A stretch of DNA of 64,000 nt from Sphingomonas glaciei (GTDB lineage Bacteria > Pseudomonadota > Alphaproteobacteria > Sphingomonadales > Sphingomonadaceae). Of this stretch, positions 54,459-63,752 are shown in pieces (within the stretch, counting starts at the first letter, position 1; every line of letters starts with the position of its first letter). The position numbers and the translations under genes are program-made. The notes under the pieces are model-generated. The model searched no databases, was not told the DNA's origin, and saw only the letters and a program-made list of their open reading frames with translations. The stretch lies in the NCBI RefSeq assembly GCF_023380025.1, contig NZ_CP097253.1, forward strand, positions 2,816,163 to 2,880,162. Direction: 5' to 3'.

Positions 54459-54895
54459 CAGCGCCCGGTGCTACCAAATCCGCCTTCGCCGCGGACGGTT
54501 TCGTCGAGTTCGTCGACTTCCTCCCATTCGGCCTGGGTGACGGCGGCGGGGACGAGCTGGGCGATGCGCTCGCCGCGGCGGACCGGGAACGGCTCGGTTC
54601 CGTGGTTGATCATGATGACCTTCAACTCGCCGCGATAGTCGGCGTCGATCGTGCCGGGCGTGTTGGGAACGGTGATGCCGTGTTTCAGTGCGAGGCCCGA
54701 GCGGGGGCGGACCTGGACCTCATAGCCTTCGGGGATGGCGATGCGCAGCCCGGTGGCGACTGCGTGGCGCTGGCCGGGTGCAAGATCGAGGTCCTCGGCC
54801 GCGACCACGTCCATGCCAGCGGCGTGGGCGGTGGCGTAGGCGGGCAGGGGCAGGCCTTCCCCGTGGGGCAGGCGGGTAATCTGGATGCGGATCAT
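54458..54895 (-). CDS. dut: dUTP diphosphatase
   Basis: Hydrolyses dUTP to dUMP, preventing uracil incorporation and feeding dTMP synthesis. It has 145 residues. The five trimeric-dUTPase motifs are: [46 protein letters not shown] and the C-terminal [11 protein letters not shown]. The ATG overlaps the coaBC stop (ATGA). Confidence 0.96.
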   Translation of the reverse strand: MIRIQITRLPHGEGLPLPAYATAHAAGMDVVAAEDLDLAPGQRHAVATGLRIAIPEGYEVQVRPRSGLALKHGITVPNTPGTIDADYRGELKVIMINHGTEPFPVRRGERIAQLVPAAVTQAEWEEVDELDETVRGEGGFGSTGR

Positions 54896-56157
54896 GCGAG
54901 GTCCTGGGCGATACGGGCGAGAAGGGCGCGGGCGAGGTTTTCCTTGGAGCCTGCGCCAAGATCCTCGGTGCCATCGGCGGTGAGGAGGTGGAGGTGGTTC
55001 GACGCGCCGCCCATCACGTCTCCGGAGACGTCGTTGGCGACGATCCAGTCGGCGTTCTTGGCGGTACGCTTGGATGCGGCATTGGCGAGGAGGTCATCGG
55101 TTTCGGCGGCGAAGCCGACGAGCAGGCGCGGGCGGTCGGGATGGCGCCCGAGCGTCCCGAGAATGTCAGGGTTGGGCGCGAACCGGAGCTGGGGCGGGCC
55201 GGCGGATTTCTTGAGCTTTGTGGGGGAGGCCTCGACCTTCCAATCGGCGACCGCGGCGACGAGGATGGCGGCGTCGGCCGGGAGCGCGCTCTCGACCGCG
55301 GCGAGCATCTGGTCGGCGGTCTCGACGTCGATGCGGGCGACGCCCGCGGGCGTGGGAAGGGCGACGGGGCCGGCGACGAGGGTCACCCGGGCGCCGAGCG
55401 CGGCGGCGGCGGCGGCGATGGCGAAGCCCTGTTTGCCCGAGGAGCGGTTGGCGATGACGCGGACGGGGTCGATCGGCTCGTGGGTGGGGCCGGCGGTGAC
55501 GATGACGTGCTTGCCGGTGAGGTCCCCGTTTGCCCCGAGCGACGTCGAGGGGCTGGGTGCACCGGGTGCGACGGGTTCCTCGACTTGTCCTTCGGTCGCC
55601 TGCGGCCCGCTCGGCACGAACGGCGTGGTGGGCGTGAGAGGGAGGGCGGCGAGGATGTCGGCCGGCTCGGGCAGGCGGCCCGGGCCATATTCGCCGCAGG
55701 CCATGGCACCTTCGGTGGGGTCGATCACGGTGACGCCGCGCCGGCGCAGGGTGGCGACGTTAGCCTGCGTAGCTTCGTGCAGCCACATGCGGACGTTCAT
55801 CGCGGGCGCGGCGAAGACCGGCTTGTCGGTCGCCAGAAGCAGGGTGGTGGCGAGGTCGTCGGCGATGCCCGCGGCCATCTTGGCCAGCAGGTCGGCGGTG
55901 GCGGGGCAGACAAGCACGAGGTCGGCGGCGCGGCTCAGCTGGATGTGACCCATCTGGGTCTCGTTCTTGAGGTCCCACAGCGAGGTGTAGACCGGGCTTT
56001 CGGCGAGCGCGGCGAGTGTCATCGGAGTGACGAAATGGGCCCCGCCCGCTGTCAGGACCGGCGTGACCTCATGCCCGTGGCGGCGGGCGAGGCGAATCAG
56101 TTCGGCGGCCTTGAAGGCCGCGATGCCGCCGCCGACGATGAGCAGGATTTTTGCCAT
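54892..56157 (-). CDS. coaBC: Bifunctional phosphopantothenoylcysteine decarboxylase/synthetase
   Basis: Two steps of CoA synthesis on one polypeptide. It has 421 residues. The CoaC half (1-175) has [31 protein letters not shown] and [14 protein letters not shown]; the CoaB half (about 210-421) has [31 protein letters not shown] and [15 protein letters not shown]. Between them lies a linker of about 30 residues ([18 protein letters not shown], then [12 protein letters not shown]) encoded by a REP-like palindrome. The reading frame is intact. ATG 56157; a TTG three nt upstream is also in frame. First of the coaBC-dut-moeB operon. Confidence 0.95.
   Translation of the reverse strand: MAKILLIVGGGIAAFKAAELIRLARRHGHEVTPVLTAGGAHFVTPMTLAALAESPVYTSLWDLKNETQMGHIQLSRAADLVLVCPATADLLAKMAAGIADDLATTLLLATDKPVFAAPAMNVRMWLHEATQANVATLRRRGVTVIDPTEGAMACGEYGPGRLPEPADILAALPLTPTTPFVPSGPQATEGQVEEPVAPGAPSPSTSLGANGDLTGKHVIVTAGPTHEPIDPVRVIANRSSGKQGFAIAAAAAALGARVTLVAGPVALPTPAGVARIDVETADQMLAAVESALPADAAILVAAVADWKVEASPTKLKKSAGPPQLRFAPNPDILGTLGRHPDRPRLLVGFAAETDDLLANAASKRTAKNADWIVANDVSGDVMGGASNHLHLLTADGTEDLGAGSKENLARALLARIAQDLA
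55527..55622. repeat. REP-like palindrome inside coaBC
   Basis: CCGAGCGACGTCGAGG (55535-55550) matches the intergenic copy at 4265-4280 in 15 of 16 bases. The other arm CCTCGACTT (55578-55586) plus CGCTCGG (55608-55614) is the same arm interrupted by 21 nt. Flanks CGTTTGCC and CACGAACG extend the symmetry. The element encodes an in-frame linker. Confidence 0.75.
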
Positions 56158-56399
56158 CAAATCAACGATCGAACCTGAACAAGGTCACAAAGGTCACTGG
56201 TGACGGGGGTGCGCGCGACCTTCGGCAAAAGGTGGTTCTGAAGAATTGCCGACGTCGAAGGGAGGTGGGTGCGAGCCCGCATGGGAGGGGCGATGCCACG
56301 GGAATTCCTACATTGCTAGGCAGGAACATGCGGGTGACCTCTTGGCGGGGCGGCCCCGGACCCCATGTGGCAGCGCAGAGAACAGGGAGGTTGCCCTCG

Positions 56400-57230
56400 A
56401 TGACCGATTACGTGCCGCCGAAAGTATGGACCCCCATGCCCGCCGAAGGGCGCTTTGCCGCGATCAACCGGCCGGTCGCCGGGGCGACGCACGACAAGGA
56501 GCTGCCGGTCGGCGAGCATCCGCTGCAATTGTACAGCCTCGCCACGCCCAACGGGCAGAAGGTCACCATCCTGCTGGAGGAGTTGCTGGCGGCGGGACAT
56601 GCCCAAGCGGAATATGACGCCTGGCTGATCGACATCATGGAGGGCAACCAGTTCTCCAGCGGGTTCGTCGGCATCAACCCCAACAGCAAGATCCCGGCGC
56701 TGGTCGACCGCAGCGGGGCCGAGCCGGTCCGGCTGTTCGAGAGCGGGGCGATCCTGCTCTACCTGGCGGAGAAGTTCGGGGCGTTCCTCGGCACCAGCCG
56801 GGCCGAAACGCTGAGCTGGCTGTTCTGGCAGATGGGATCGGCGCCGATCCTGGGCGGCGGCTTCGGGCACTTCTTCGCCTATGCGCCGCGCAAATATGAA
56901 TATGCGATCGACCGCTATGCGATGGAGGCCAAGCGGCAGCTGTCAGTGCTCGACCAGCGGCTGGCGGACAGCGAGTTCGTCGCGGGCGATGAGTATAGCA
57001 TCGCCGATATCGCGATCTGGCCGTGGTATGGCGGCGTGGCGCTGGGCCGGCTTTACGAGGGGTCCGACGAATTCCTCGATGTCGCCAGCTACGCGAACCT
57101 GCAGCGCTGGGCGAAGCAGGTCGGTGCGCGGCCGGCCGTGAAGCGCGGGCGGGTCGTCAATGCGGCGCGCGGCGACATCGTCCTGCACGAACGCCATTCG
57201 GCGGCGGATCTGGACGCACTGGGACTGTAG
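56400..57230 (+). CDS. Glutathione S-transferase, YghU-like
   Basis: A nu-class GST-type protein of 276 residues related to E. coli YghU, which has GSH-dependent disulfide-bond reductase activity. VPPKVWTPMPAEGRFAAINRPVAGATHDKELPVGEHPLQLYSLATPNGQKVTILLEEL is the family N-terminus; NPNSKIPALVDR and LFESGAILLYLAEKFG (about 90-125) complete the thioredoxin fold; EYSIADIAIWPWYG ends the helical domain. ATG 56400 has GGGAGG about 9 nt upstream. The 242-nt gap to coaBC holds weak stem-loops but no recognised motif. Confidence 0.9.
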   Translation: MTDYVPPKVWTPMPAEGRFAAINRPVAGATHDKELPVGEHPLQLYSLATPNGQKVTILLEELLAAGHAQAEYDAWLIDIMEGNQFSSGFVGINPNSKIPALVDRSGAEPVRLFESGAILLYLAEKFGAFLGTSRAETLSWLFWQMGSAPILGGGFGHFFAYAPRKYEYAIDRYAMEAKRQLSVLDQRLADSEFVAGDEYSIADIAIWPWYGGVALGRLYEGSDEFLDVASYANLQRWAKQVGARPAVKRGRVVNAARGDIVLHERHSAADLDALGL

Positions 57231-57275
57231 GCACAGCAGGTTCTGCGGACGGGGCGGGGTGGTCGACCAACGCCC

Positions 57276-57303
57276 TTGGCAAGGACGACAGGGACGCTAG
57301 GCT
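57276..57303 (+). promoter_or_regulatory. Candidate promoter of the DUF305-propeller gene
   Basis: TTGGCA (57276-57281), 16-nt spacer and TAGGCT (57298-57303), about 30 nt before the ATG at 57333. The TAG-type -10 resembles those before tRNA-Lys, rpsD and rpsT. Confidence 0.4.
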
Positions 57304-57332
57304 CCCGGCACATTCGAGGAGTGCCGGGTCCC

Positions 57333-59690
57333 ATGAAGTCTTCCCTTTTTGTCGTTGCCGCCTTGCTGTCGACCACCGCGTTCGCGCAGGGGGCGCCGAT
57401 CGTTCAGCCGGGAGCGCCGGGACAGGCCAGCCGGACGATCGACGGGGCCACCGCCAGCCGGATCGCCGACACCAGCTTCTCCGCCTATGACGTGCGCTTC
57501 CTGCAGGACATGATCCCGCACCACGCTCAGGCCACGCATATGACGGCGCTGGTCGCGGGGCGGACCAACCGGTCCGAGATCCTGCAGATGGCGAAGCGGA
57601 TCGACGCCACCCAGGCCGACGAAATGGCGTGGATGAGGAAGTGGCTGAGCGATCGCGGGCAGGCGAGCGCCAATCCCCACGCCGCGCACATGATGGCTGA
57701 CGCCGCCCACATGACCCAGATGGGCATGGCGACCCCGGCCCAGCTGGCCGAGATGCGGGCCGCCAAGGGCGTCGCGTTCGAACGGCTGTTCCTGACCCGG
57801 ATGATCAGCCACCACGCCGGCGCGGTGCGGATGACGCAGGAACTGACCGGGCGCGGCGGCACCGCGGCGGATCCGGGGCTGAATGCCTTCGTGGTCGACC
57901 TGGTCAAGGAGCAGCAGGAAGAGATCAAGCGGATGACCGCGTTGCTCGGCACCGTAGCCGAGGATCCGCGCACCGCGCTGTCGGCCGGGACGGGCAAGGC
58001 GGGGCAGGCGATCCGGGGCATGAGCCTGGTCGCGTCGCTGCCCAAGCCGACCGGCTTCTTCGATCCGCGCAACCCGTACGACCTGCCGGTCAAGGCGCTG
58101 CTGAAGCCGGGCCAGAAGGAGCCCGAAGGCGCCGGCCGCTCGCCGCTGCTGAGCTTTGCCCAGACCGACATGGCGTTCCAGGGCGACGTCCTGGCGACCG
58201 GCAACTACCATGGCTTCAACCTGTACCGGGTGAGCGCGGCCGGCGGCGCGCCGACGCTGGTCAGCTCGGTGATCTGCCCGGGCGGGCAGGGCGACCTCAG
58301 CATCGTCGGCAACCTGCTGATCATGTCGGTCGAGCAGAACCGCGGGCGGCTCGATTGCGGGCGGCAGGGCGTCCAGGATTATGTCAGCCCCGAGCGCTTC
58401 CGCGGAATCCGCATCTTCGATATCTCGAACATCGCCCAGCCGCGCCAGGTCGGTGCGGTGCAGACCTGCCGCGGCAGCCACACCCACAGCGTGGTGTCGG
58501 GCCCGGGCCGTGACGGCAAGATCATCGTCTATGTGTCGGGGACGGCCAACGTCCGTTCGGACCGGGAGGACCCCAGCTGCGTCGCCGATCCGGGCTCGAT
58601 GAAGTCGGCGCTCTTCTCGATCGACGTGATCGAGATCCCGGTCGCCAACCCGGCCGCCTCGCGGATCATCGACCGCCCGCGGGTGTTCGGCGATCCCGCC
58701 AGCGGGAGCATTTCGGGCCTGTGGTCGGGCGGCGACCATGGCGACGGGACGCAGGACACGGCGCAGACCGACCAGTGCCACGATATCACCGTTTTCCCCG
58801 CCGCCAAGATCGCCGCCGGGGCCTGCTCGGGCAACGGCCTGCTGCTCGACATCAGCAATCCGGCCAAGCCCAAGCGGATCGACCAGGTGGTCGACCCGAC
58901 CTTCGCCTACTGGCACAGCGCGACCTTTAACAATGACGGCACCAAGGTGCTATTCACCGACGAATGGGGCGGCGGCGGGCGGCCGCGCTGCTTGGTCAGC
59001 GATCCCAGGAACTGGGGCGCCAACGCGATCTACGATATCGAGGGCGGGCGGCTGCGCTTCCGCAATCATTACAAGCTGCCGGCGGCGCAGACCGCCCAAG
59101 AGAATTGCGTCGCGCACAACGGGTCGATCATCCCGGTCCCGGGCCGCGACCTGTTCGTCCAGGCCTGGTACCAGGGCGGCATCTCGATCAGCGACTTCAC
59201 CGATTCGAGCCGGCCGACCGAGATCGGTTATTTCGATCGCGGTCCGGTCTACAAGGACGAGCTGGTGATGGGCGGCTTCTGGTCGGCTTATTACTACAAG
59301 GGCCGGATCTACGGGACCGAGATCGCGCGCGGGCTGGACGTGCTGGCGCTGCAGCCCTCGGCGCAGTTGAGCACGAACGAAATCGCCGCGGCGGCGCTGG
59401 CGGTCTATCCCGACAACCGCTTCAACCCGCAGCAGCAGGCGCCCGTCAGCTGGCCGGCGGTGCCGGTGGTGGCGGCGGCCTATGTCGACCAGCTGGAGCG
59501 GGCCGGCAGCCTGCCGGCGGCGCAGATCGCCCAGCTTCGCGCCGCGATCGCTCGGCCGAACGCCGGGCAGCTGCGGGGGCTGGCCAATGGCTTGCGCGCG
59601 CCGGCCGATCCGATCGCGGCCAAGCGGGTGGCTGCACTGAAGGACGTGCTTGGCCGGATGGGCAGCGGCTCGCGGGTGGCGGCTCGGTAA
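57333..59690 (+). CDS. Exported DUF305 plus beta-propeller fusion
   Basis: A 785-residue secreted fusion protein. Residues 1-18 are a signal peptide (SSLFVVAALLSTTAFAQG). Residues about 45-205 form a DUF305 ferritin-like region with two His/Met motifs, DMIPHHAQATHMT and RMISHHAGAVRMT, suggesting metal binding. Residues about 250-680 look like an LVIVD/choice-of-anchor-type beta-propeller (FRGIRIFDISNIAQPRQVG, GLLLDISNPAKPKRIDQV, ISDFTDSSRPTEIGYFDRG). Such single-chain combinations are uncommon. Cys pairs suggest periplasmic disulfides. The length and start are clear; function is unknown. Confidence 0.82.
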   Translation: MKSSLFVVAALLSTTAFAQGAPIVQPGAPGQASRTIDGATASRIADTSFSAYDVRFLQDMIPHHAQATHMTALVAGRTNRSEILQMAKRIDATQADEMAWMRKWLSDRGQASANPHAAHMMADAAHMTQMGMATPAQLAEMRAAKGVAFERLFLTRMISHHAGAVRMTQELTGRGGTAADPGLNAFVVDLVKEQQEEIKRMTALLGTVAEDPRTALSAGTGKAGQAIRGMSLVASLPKPTGFFDPRNPYDLPVKALLKPGQKEPEGAGRSPLLSFAQTDMAFQGDVLATGNYHGFNLYRVSAAGGAPTLVSSVICPGGQGDLSIVGNLLIMSVEQNRGRLDCGRQGVQDYVSPERFRGIRIFDISNIAQPRQVGAVQTCRGSHTHSVVSGPGRDGKIIVYVSGTANVRSDREDPSCVADPGSMKSALFSIDVIEIPVANPAASRIIDRPRVFGDPASGSISGLWSGGDHGDGTQDTAQTDQCHDITVFPAAKIAAGACSGNGLLLDISNPAKPKRIDQVVDPTFAYWHSATFNNDGTKVLFTDEWGGGGRPRCLVSDPRNWGANAIYDIEGGRLRFRNHYKLPAAQTAQENCVAHNGSIIPVPGRDLFVQAWYQGGISISDFTDSSRPTEIGYFDRGPVYKDELVMGGFWSAYYYKGRIYGTEIARGLDVLALQPSAQLSTNEIAAAALAVYPDNRFNPQQQAPVSWPAVPVVAAAYVDQLERAGSLPAAQIAQLRAAIARPNAGQLRGLANGLRAPADPIAAKRVAALKDVLGRMGSGSRVAAR

Positions 59691-59700
59691 CAAGGGAGAC

Positions 59701-59733
59701 GCCAGCCGGGCCGATGATCTCGGCCCGGCTGGC
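59701..59733. terminator. Bidirectional terminator hairpin
   Basis: GCCAGCCGGGCCGA (59701-59714) and TCGGCCCGGCTGGC (59720-59733) form a perfect 14-bp stem with a 5-nt loop. It lies 10 nt after the propeller gene stop and immediately after the stop of the convergent membrane gene. U tracts are weak. Confidence 0.65.
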
Positions 59734-60213
59734 TTAGTTGTCGCGGTAGGATCCCCTGCGCCCCCGGGCGTAGAGGAACTTGTGCATCGTCAGGACCGCA
59801 AGGGCTGCGGGGGCGATCCAGGCTGCGCCTGAGGTCGTCATCATGCTTCCCATCGTCCAGGCGGAAACTGCCCAAAGTACAAGCCCAGTCAGCACTCCGC
59901 AGCCCAGCGCGGCGGCGCGCCTTCTGATCAGCGGCCAATCTGGATGAGTGGCCAGGAAGTGGCCGGAGACGAGGCACCCTAGCAAGGCGGTGACGGCCAC
60001 AACCGGCATGGCGAAGAGGGCAAGGAAAGGCGCAGCGACGAGCATCACCGCAGTGAGCGCGATGTCGCTCCAGCTTCGCGGAACCAGGAAGGGTGGTCCA
60101 TCCAAGACCTCGCGGACCACGTCGACGCCGATGAACAAGCAGATGGTGTAGGTGGTACCGGCTACGTAGCCGACCAGACTTCCCGCGAGAACACGACCTT
60201 CCGACGGCCGCAC
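59734..60213 (-). CDS. Membrane protein downstream of ubiB
   Basis: Not recognised. It has 159 residues with about four hydrophobic segments (about 10-30, 48-66, 70-88 and 100-120). The C-terminus is basic (YARGRRGSYRDN). A GTG start lies 4 nt after ubiB, so it is co-transcribed. No motif links it to ubiquinone synthesis. Confidence 0.68.
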   Translation of the reverse strand: MRPSEGRVLAGSLVGYVAGTTYTICLFIGVDVVREVLDGPPFLVPRSWSDIALTAVMLVAAPFLALFAMPVVAVTALLGCLVSGHFLATHPDWPLIRRRAAALGCGVLTGLVLWAVSAWTMGSMMTTSGAAWIAPAALAVLTMHKFLYARGRRGSYRDN

Positions 60214-60217
60214 CGGC

Positions 60218-61765
60218 TCAAGCGAAGAAGTAAAGCGCCGCGGCGCCGGCGCCGGCGCCGAGCAGCCCGATCAGCATATCGCGCCCCCCGGGCCGCGGAA
60301 GCTGCTTGACATCGACATTCACCTCGGGAAGCTCGGGCGGGGCGCCGCCGGGGGCGGGGAAGTAATGGTCGATGCGGTCGACCAGGTCGGGGAGCTTCTC
60401 GAGGGTGCGCTTCAAGCCGACGAGGCGGTCGGCGAGCGCGGCTTCGGGGCCTAGCTCCGAACGGATCCATTCCCGCAGGAACGGCTCGGCCGATTCCCAC
60501 ATGTTGATGTCGGGATCGAGGAAGGTCGCGACGCCTTCTTCCATCACCATCGTCTTTTGCAGCAGCAGCAGGTGCGGCTGGGTCGGCATGTCGAAGTCGC
60601 GGGTGATCGAGAACAGGCCTTCGAGCATCCGCCCGACGCTGATGTCCTTGACCGGCAGCCCGCGGATCGGCTCGCCCACGGCCCGCAGCGCGGTGGCGAA
60701 CTCCTCGGCATTGTGATGCGGAGGGACATATTGCGCTTCGAAATGGATGTCGGCGACGCGGCCATAGTCGCCGGTGATGAGGCCGTAGAGGATCTCGGCC
60801 AGCCAGCGCCGGGCGCGGCGGTCGATCCGGCCCATGATCCCGAAGTCGATCGCGGCGAGGCGGCCATCGGGCAGCGCAAACAAATTGCCCTGGTGAAGGT
60901 CGGCGTGGAAGAATCCGTCGATCACCGCCTGACGCAGGAAGGCTTTCACCAGGATGTTGGCAAGCGCGCGGGGGTCGTGGCCGGCTTCGAGCAACAGGTC
61001 GCGCTTGGACAGCTTGATGCCGTCGAGCCATTCAAGCGTCAGCACCCGGCGGGCGGTTCGGCGCCAGTCGATCTCCGGGACGTAGAAGCCAGCTTCGGCG
61101 ACCATATTCTCCTTGAGTTCGGAGGCCGAGGCGGCTTCACGCTGGAGGTCGAGCTCGCGCCGGGTCCACTGGCGGAAATGGGCGATGACGGTCTTGGGGC
61201 GAAGGCGGCGGATTTCGTCGCCGGCATGCGCCTCAAGATGGGCGGCGGCCCATTCGTAGGTTTCGAGCGCCTCGGCGAAGGTGTCCTCGATGCCGGGGCG
61301 GAGGACCTTCACCGCAACTTCGCGGCCCTCGGTGGTGACCGCGCGGTGGACCTGCGCGATCGAGGCGGCGCCGACCGGAGTCTCGTCGAACTCGCGAAAC
61401 AGGCTCTCGAGCGGGGCTTCGAGCGCCTGCTCGATCGCCTTGCGGATCAGCGGAAAGGGGGCGGGCGGGAGCGAGTCCTGAAGCGCGAAGAGGTTGTGCG
61501 CGGCCTTTTCGCCGACGAGGTCGGGACGGGTGGCGAGCGCCTGGCCGAACTTGATCGCGGCGGGGCCGAGTTGCTGGAGCGCGGTCGCATAGTCGGGCTC
61601 GGCCGGCTGGCTGAGGCCGAAGCGGGCGAGCTTGACGATGCGGCGGGCGAAGGGCGGGGTGAGAGGGTCGCGCTCGATCCCCTGCAGCGCGCCGTAGCGT
61701 GCGAGCGTGCGGCCCCAGCGGAGGATGCGGAGGAGGTGGGTAAGCGAAGAACTCAAGCCTTCCAC
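60218..61765 (-). CDS. ubiB: Ubiquinone biosynthesis ATPase/kinase-like protein UbiB
   Basis: ABC1/ADCK-type atypical kinase required for aerobic ubiquinone synthesis. It has 515 residues. The family's KxGQ motif is AAIKFGQALATRPDLVG; the Ala-rich loop GAASIAQVHRA, EVAVKVLRPG, HADLHQGNLFAL and AIDFGIMGR follow in kinase order. The C-terminal hydrophobic segment IGLLGAGAGAAALYFFA anchors it in the inner membrane. A GTG start at 61765 overlaps the ubiE stop by 13 nt. Confidence 0.95.
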   Translation of the reverse strand: MEGLSSSLTHLLRILRWGRTLARYGALQGIERDPLTPPFARRIVKLARFGLSQPAEPDYATALQQLGPAAIKFGQALATRPDLVGEKAAHNLFALQDSLPPAPFPLIRKAIEQALEAPLESLFREFDETPVGAASIAQVHRAVTTEGREVAVKVLRPGIEDTFAEALETYEWAAAHLEAHAGDEIRRLRPKTVIAHFRQWTRRELDLQREAASASELKENMVAEAGFYVPEIDWRRTARRVLTLEWLDGIKLSKRDLLLEAGHDPRALANILVKAFLRQAVIDGFFHADLHQGNLFALPDGRLAAIDFGIMGRIDRRARRWLAEILYGLITGDYGRVADIHFEAQYVPPHHNAEEFATALRAVGEPIRGLPVKDISVGRMLEGLFSITRDFDMPTQPHLLLLQKTMVMEEGVATFLDPDINMWESAEPFLREWIRSELGPEAALADRLVGLKRTLEKLPDLVDRIDHYFPAPGGAPPELPEVNVDVKQLPRPGGRDMLIGLLGAGAGAAALYFFA

Positions 61766-62484
61766 CCCGACCAGATGCAGACGAGGCCGCCCATCAGGGT
61801 TTCGGTGCGGGTGCGGGTGAAGCCGGCTTCGCCGATCATCCGCTCGAAGGCATAGGGCTTGGGAAAGCGGCGGATGCTTTCGACGAGGTAGCGATAGCTC
61901 GCTTCATCGCCCGCGACCGCCTTGCCTATGCGCGGGATCGCCTTGTCGGCCCACAGGTCATAGGCCTCGCCGAAGCCCGGCCAGTCGCTGGTGGAGAATT
62001 CGAGCACGAACAGGCGGCCGCCGAACTTGAGCACGCGGTGGGCTTCGCGCAGCGCCTCCGGGATGTCGGTGACGTTCCGGATGCCGAAGGCGATGGTGTA
62101 GGCGTCGAAGGCGCGGTCGGCGAAGCTCAGGGTTTCGGCGTTCTGGACCGACCAGCTGAGCCCTTCGATGGCCTTTTTGGCAGCGCGCTGTTCGCAGACG
62201 CCGAGCATGTCGGCATTGATGTCGCTGACGGTGACCGCGGCGCCGCGTTTGGCCATGCGAAAGGCGATGTCGCCGGTGCCGCCCGCCATGTCGAGAATGT
62301 GTTCGTGCGGCTGCGGCTTCACCCGGGAGACGAAGCGGTCCTTCCACAAGCGGTGCATGCCGCCGCTCATCAGGTCGTTCATCACGTCGTAGCGGCGGGC
62401 GACCGAGGAGAAAACCTCGCCCACCTTGCGGGTCTTTTCCTCGGGGCTGACGCGCTGGTCGCCGAATTGCACGAAATCGCTCAT
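61753..62484 (-). CDS. ubiE: Ubiquinone/menaquinone C-methyltransferase
   Basis: Methylates the ubiquinone ring at C2 (and demethylmenaquinone). It has 243 residues. VGEVFSSVARRYDVMNDLMSGGMHRLWKD and the SAM motif ILDMAGGTGDIAFRMAKRG (about 64-82) identify it; YTIAFGIRNVTDIPEALREAHRVLKFGGRL is also conserved. ATG 62484 is the family start; a longer frame enters the mutM upstream region. First gene of ubiE-ubiB. Confidence 0.96.
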   Translation of the reverse strand: MSDFVQFGDQRVSPEEKTRKVGEVFSSVARRYDVMNDLMSGGMHRLWKDRFVSRVKPQPHEHILDMAGGTGDIAFRMAKRGAAVTVSDINADMLGVCEQRAAKKAIEGLSWSVQNAETLSFADRAFDAYTIAFGIRNVTDIPEALREAHRVLKFGGRLFVLEFSTSDWPGFGEAYDLWADKAIPRIGKAVAGDEASYRYLVESIRRFPKPYAFERMIGEAGFTRTRTETLMGGLVCIWSGWKA

Positions 62485-62534
62485 GGGGGGCGCTCTAGCG
62501 GTGCAGGGGCTGCCGCGCCATATGGCCGAAAGAG

Positions 62535-63341
62535 ATGCCCGAGCTTCCCGAAGTCGAGACCACCGTGCGCGGCCTGGCGAAAGTGCTGGAGGGCCGGCGG
62601 CTGAGCCGCGTCGAGGCACGGCGGGCGGACCTGCGGAGGGCGTTTCCGGAGGACCTTGGACAGCGGCTGACGGGGGCGCGGGTGACGCGCCTCGGACGGC
62701 GGGCCAAATATGGGCTGGTCCATACCGACCGCGGCGACACGATGGTGTTCCACCTTGGCATGAGCGGGCGGTGGCGGATCGATCCGGCGGCGGACGAGCC
62801 GCACGACCATCTGGCGCTGGAGACCGACGAGGGGCACCGGCTGGTGTTGAACGATCCCCGCCGGTTCGGCAGCGTCGACCTCGTGCCGACCGAGGGGCTG
62901 GCGGAATGGGGGCCGTTCAAGGCGCTCGGCCCCGAGCCGTTCGACCTCACCGCCGAGGAGTTGCAGCGGCGGCTGAAGGGGCGGAGCGCGGCGATCAAGC
63001 TGATGCTGCTCGACCAGCGGATCGTCGCGGGGCTTGGCAACATCTACGTCTGCGAGGCGCTGTTCCGGGCCGGGATCAACCCCAGGCGGGCGGCGGGCAA
63101 GGTCAGCCTCGAGCGATTGCGGCGGCTCGTGCCGGCGGTCCACGAGGTGCTGGCCGAGGCGATCGAGGCGGGCGGATCGAGCCTGCGCGACTATGCCCGG
63201 CCCGATGGCGAGCTGGGTTATTTCAGCAAGAGCTTCTCGGTCTACGACCGCGAGGGCGAGCCATGTCCATGCGGCGGGACAGTCAAGCGCTTCGCGCAGG
63301 GCGGGCGGTCGACCTGGTATTGCCCCGCCTGCCAGCGCTGA
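62535..63341 (+). CDS. mutM: Formamidopyrimidine-DNA glycosylase
   Basis: Removes 8-oxoguanine and FaPy lesions, with AP lyase activity from the N-terminal Pro. It has 268 residues. It begins PELPEVETTVRGLAKVLEGR, with the catalytic Pro2-Glu3. Other elements are the helix-two-turn-helix KLMLLDQRIVAGLGNIYVCEALFRAGI and the C-terminal zinc finger CPCGGTVKRFAQGGRSTWYCPACQR. Divergent from ubiE. Confidence 0.97.
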   Translation: MPELPEVETTVRGLAKVLEGRRLSRVEARRADLRRAFPEDLGQRLTGARVTRLGRRAKYGLVHTDRGDTMVFHLGMSGRWRIDPAADEPHDHLALETDEGHRLVLNDPRRFGSVDLVPTEGLAEWGPFKALGPEPFDLTAEELQRRLKGRSAAIKLMLLDQRIVAGLGNIYVCEALFRAGINPRRAAGKVSLERLRRLVPAVHEVLAEAIEAGGSSLRDYARPDGELGYFSKSFSVYDREGEPCPCGGTVKRFAQGGRSTWYCPACQR

Positions 63342-63356
63342 AGCGGCGCTTGTGAG

Positions 63357-63385
63357 TTGACCCTTGGGGGCGGCTGGGTTAGGGG
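63357..63385 (+). promoter_or_regulatory. Candidate promoter of rpsT
   Basis: TTGACC (63357-63362), 17-nt spacer and TAGGGG (63380-63385). Identical hexamers and spacing to the rpsD promoter. Leader to the ATG is about 70 nt. Confidence 0.65.
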
Positions 63386-63461
63386 AGCGCCCAATCGGTG
63401 CGTGCCGCCTGAGGCCGCGCCGCTTTTTCTTTTGTCAGCAGTTTAGGGAACTCAGCCAGCC

Positions 63462-63725
63462 ATGGCGAACACGCCGCAAGCCAAGAAGCGCATCCGCCGC
63501 AACGCCCGCCGCACCGAAATCAACGGCGCGCGCGTCAGCCGTATCCGGACCTTCATCAAGGCCGTCGAATCGGCGCTGCTGGCGGGCGACAAGGGCGCGG
63601 CGTCCGAAGCGCTCAAGCAGGCCCAGCCCGAGCTCGCCCGCGGAGTCGCGCGCGGCGTGCTTCACAAGAACACCGCGTCGCGCAAGTTTTCGCGCTTGAC
63701 CAAGCGGGTTTCGTCGCTGGGCTGA
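63462..63725 (+). CDS. rpsT: 30S ribosomal protein S20
   Basis: Small-subunit protein binding 16S rRNA. It has 87 residues and is strongly basic. [20 protein letters not shown] is the typical N-terminus; [19 protein letters not shown] the C-terminus. Monocistronic, with its own promoter and a strong terminator. In many alphaproteobacteria the next gene is dnaA. Confidence 0.97.
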   Translation: MANTPQAKKRIRRNARRTEINGARVSRIRTFIKAVESALLAGDKGAASEALKQAQPELARGVARGVLHKNTASRKFSRLTKRVSSLG

Positions 63726-63752
63726 ACCACTTCAACCTGTACCAGGTCGGGA

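Noticed and set aside
57297..58916. A 539-residue open frame antisense to the DUF305-propeller gene
   Set aside because: Composition (Arg/Asp/His/Gly rich, no hydrophobic core) is that of an antisense shadow; the sense gene has signal peptide and domain motifs.
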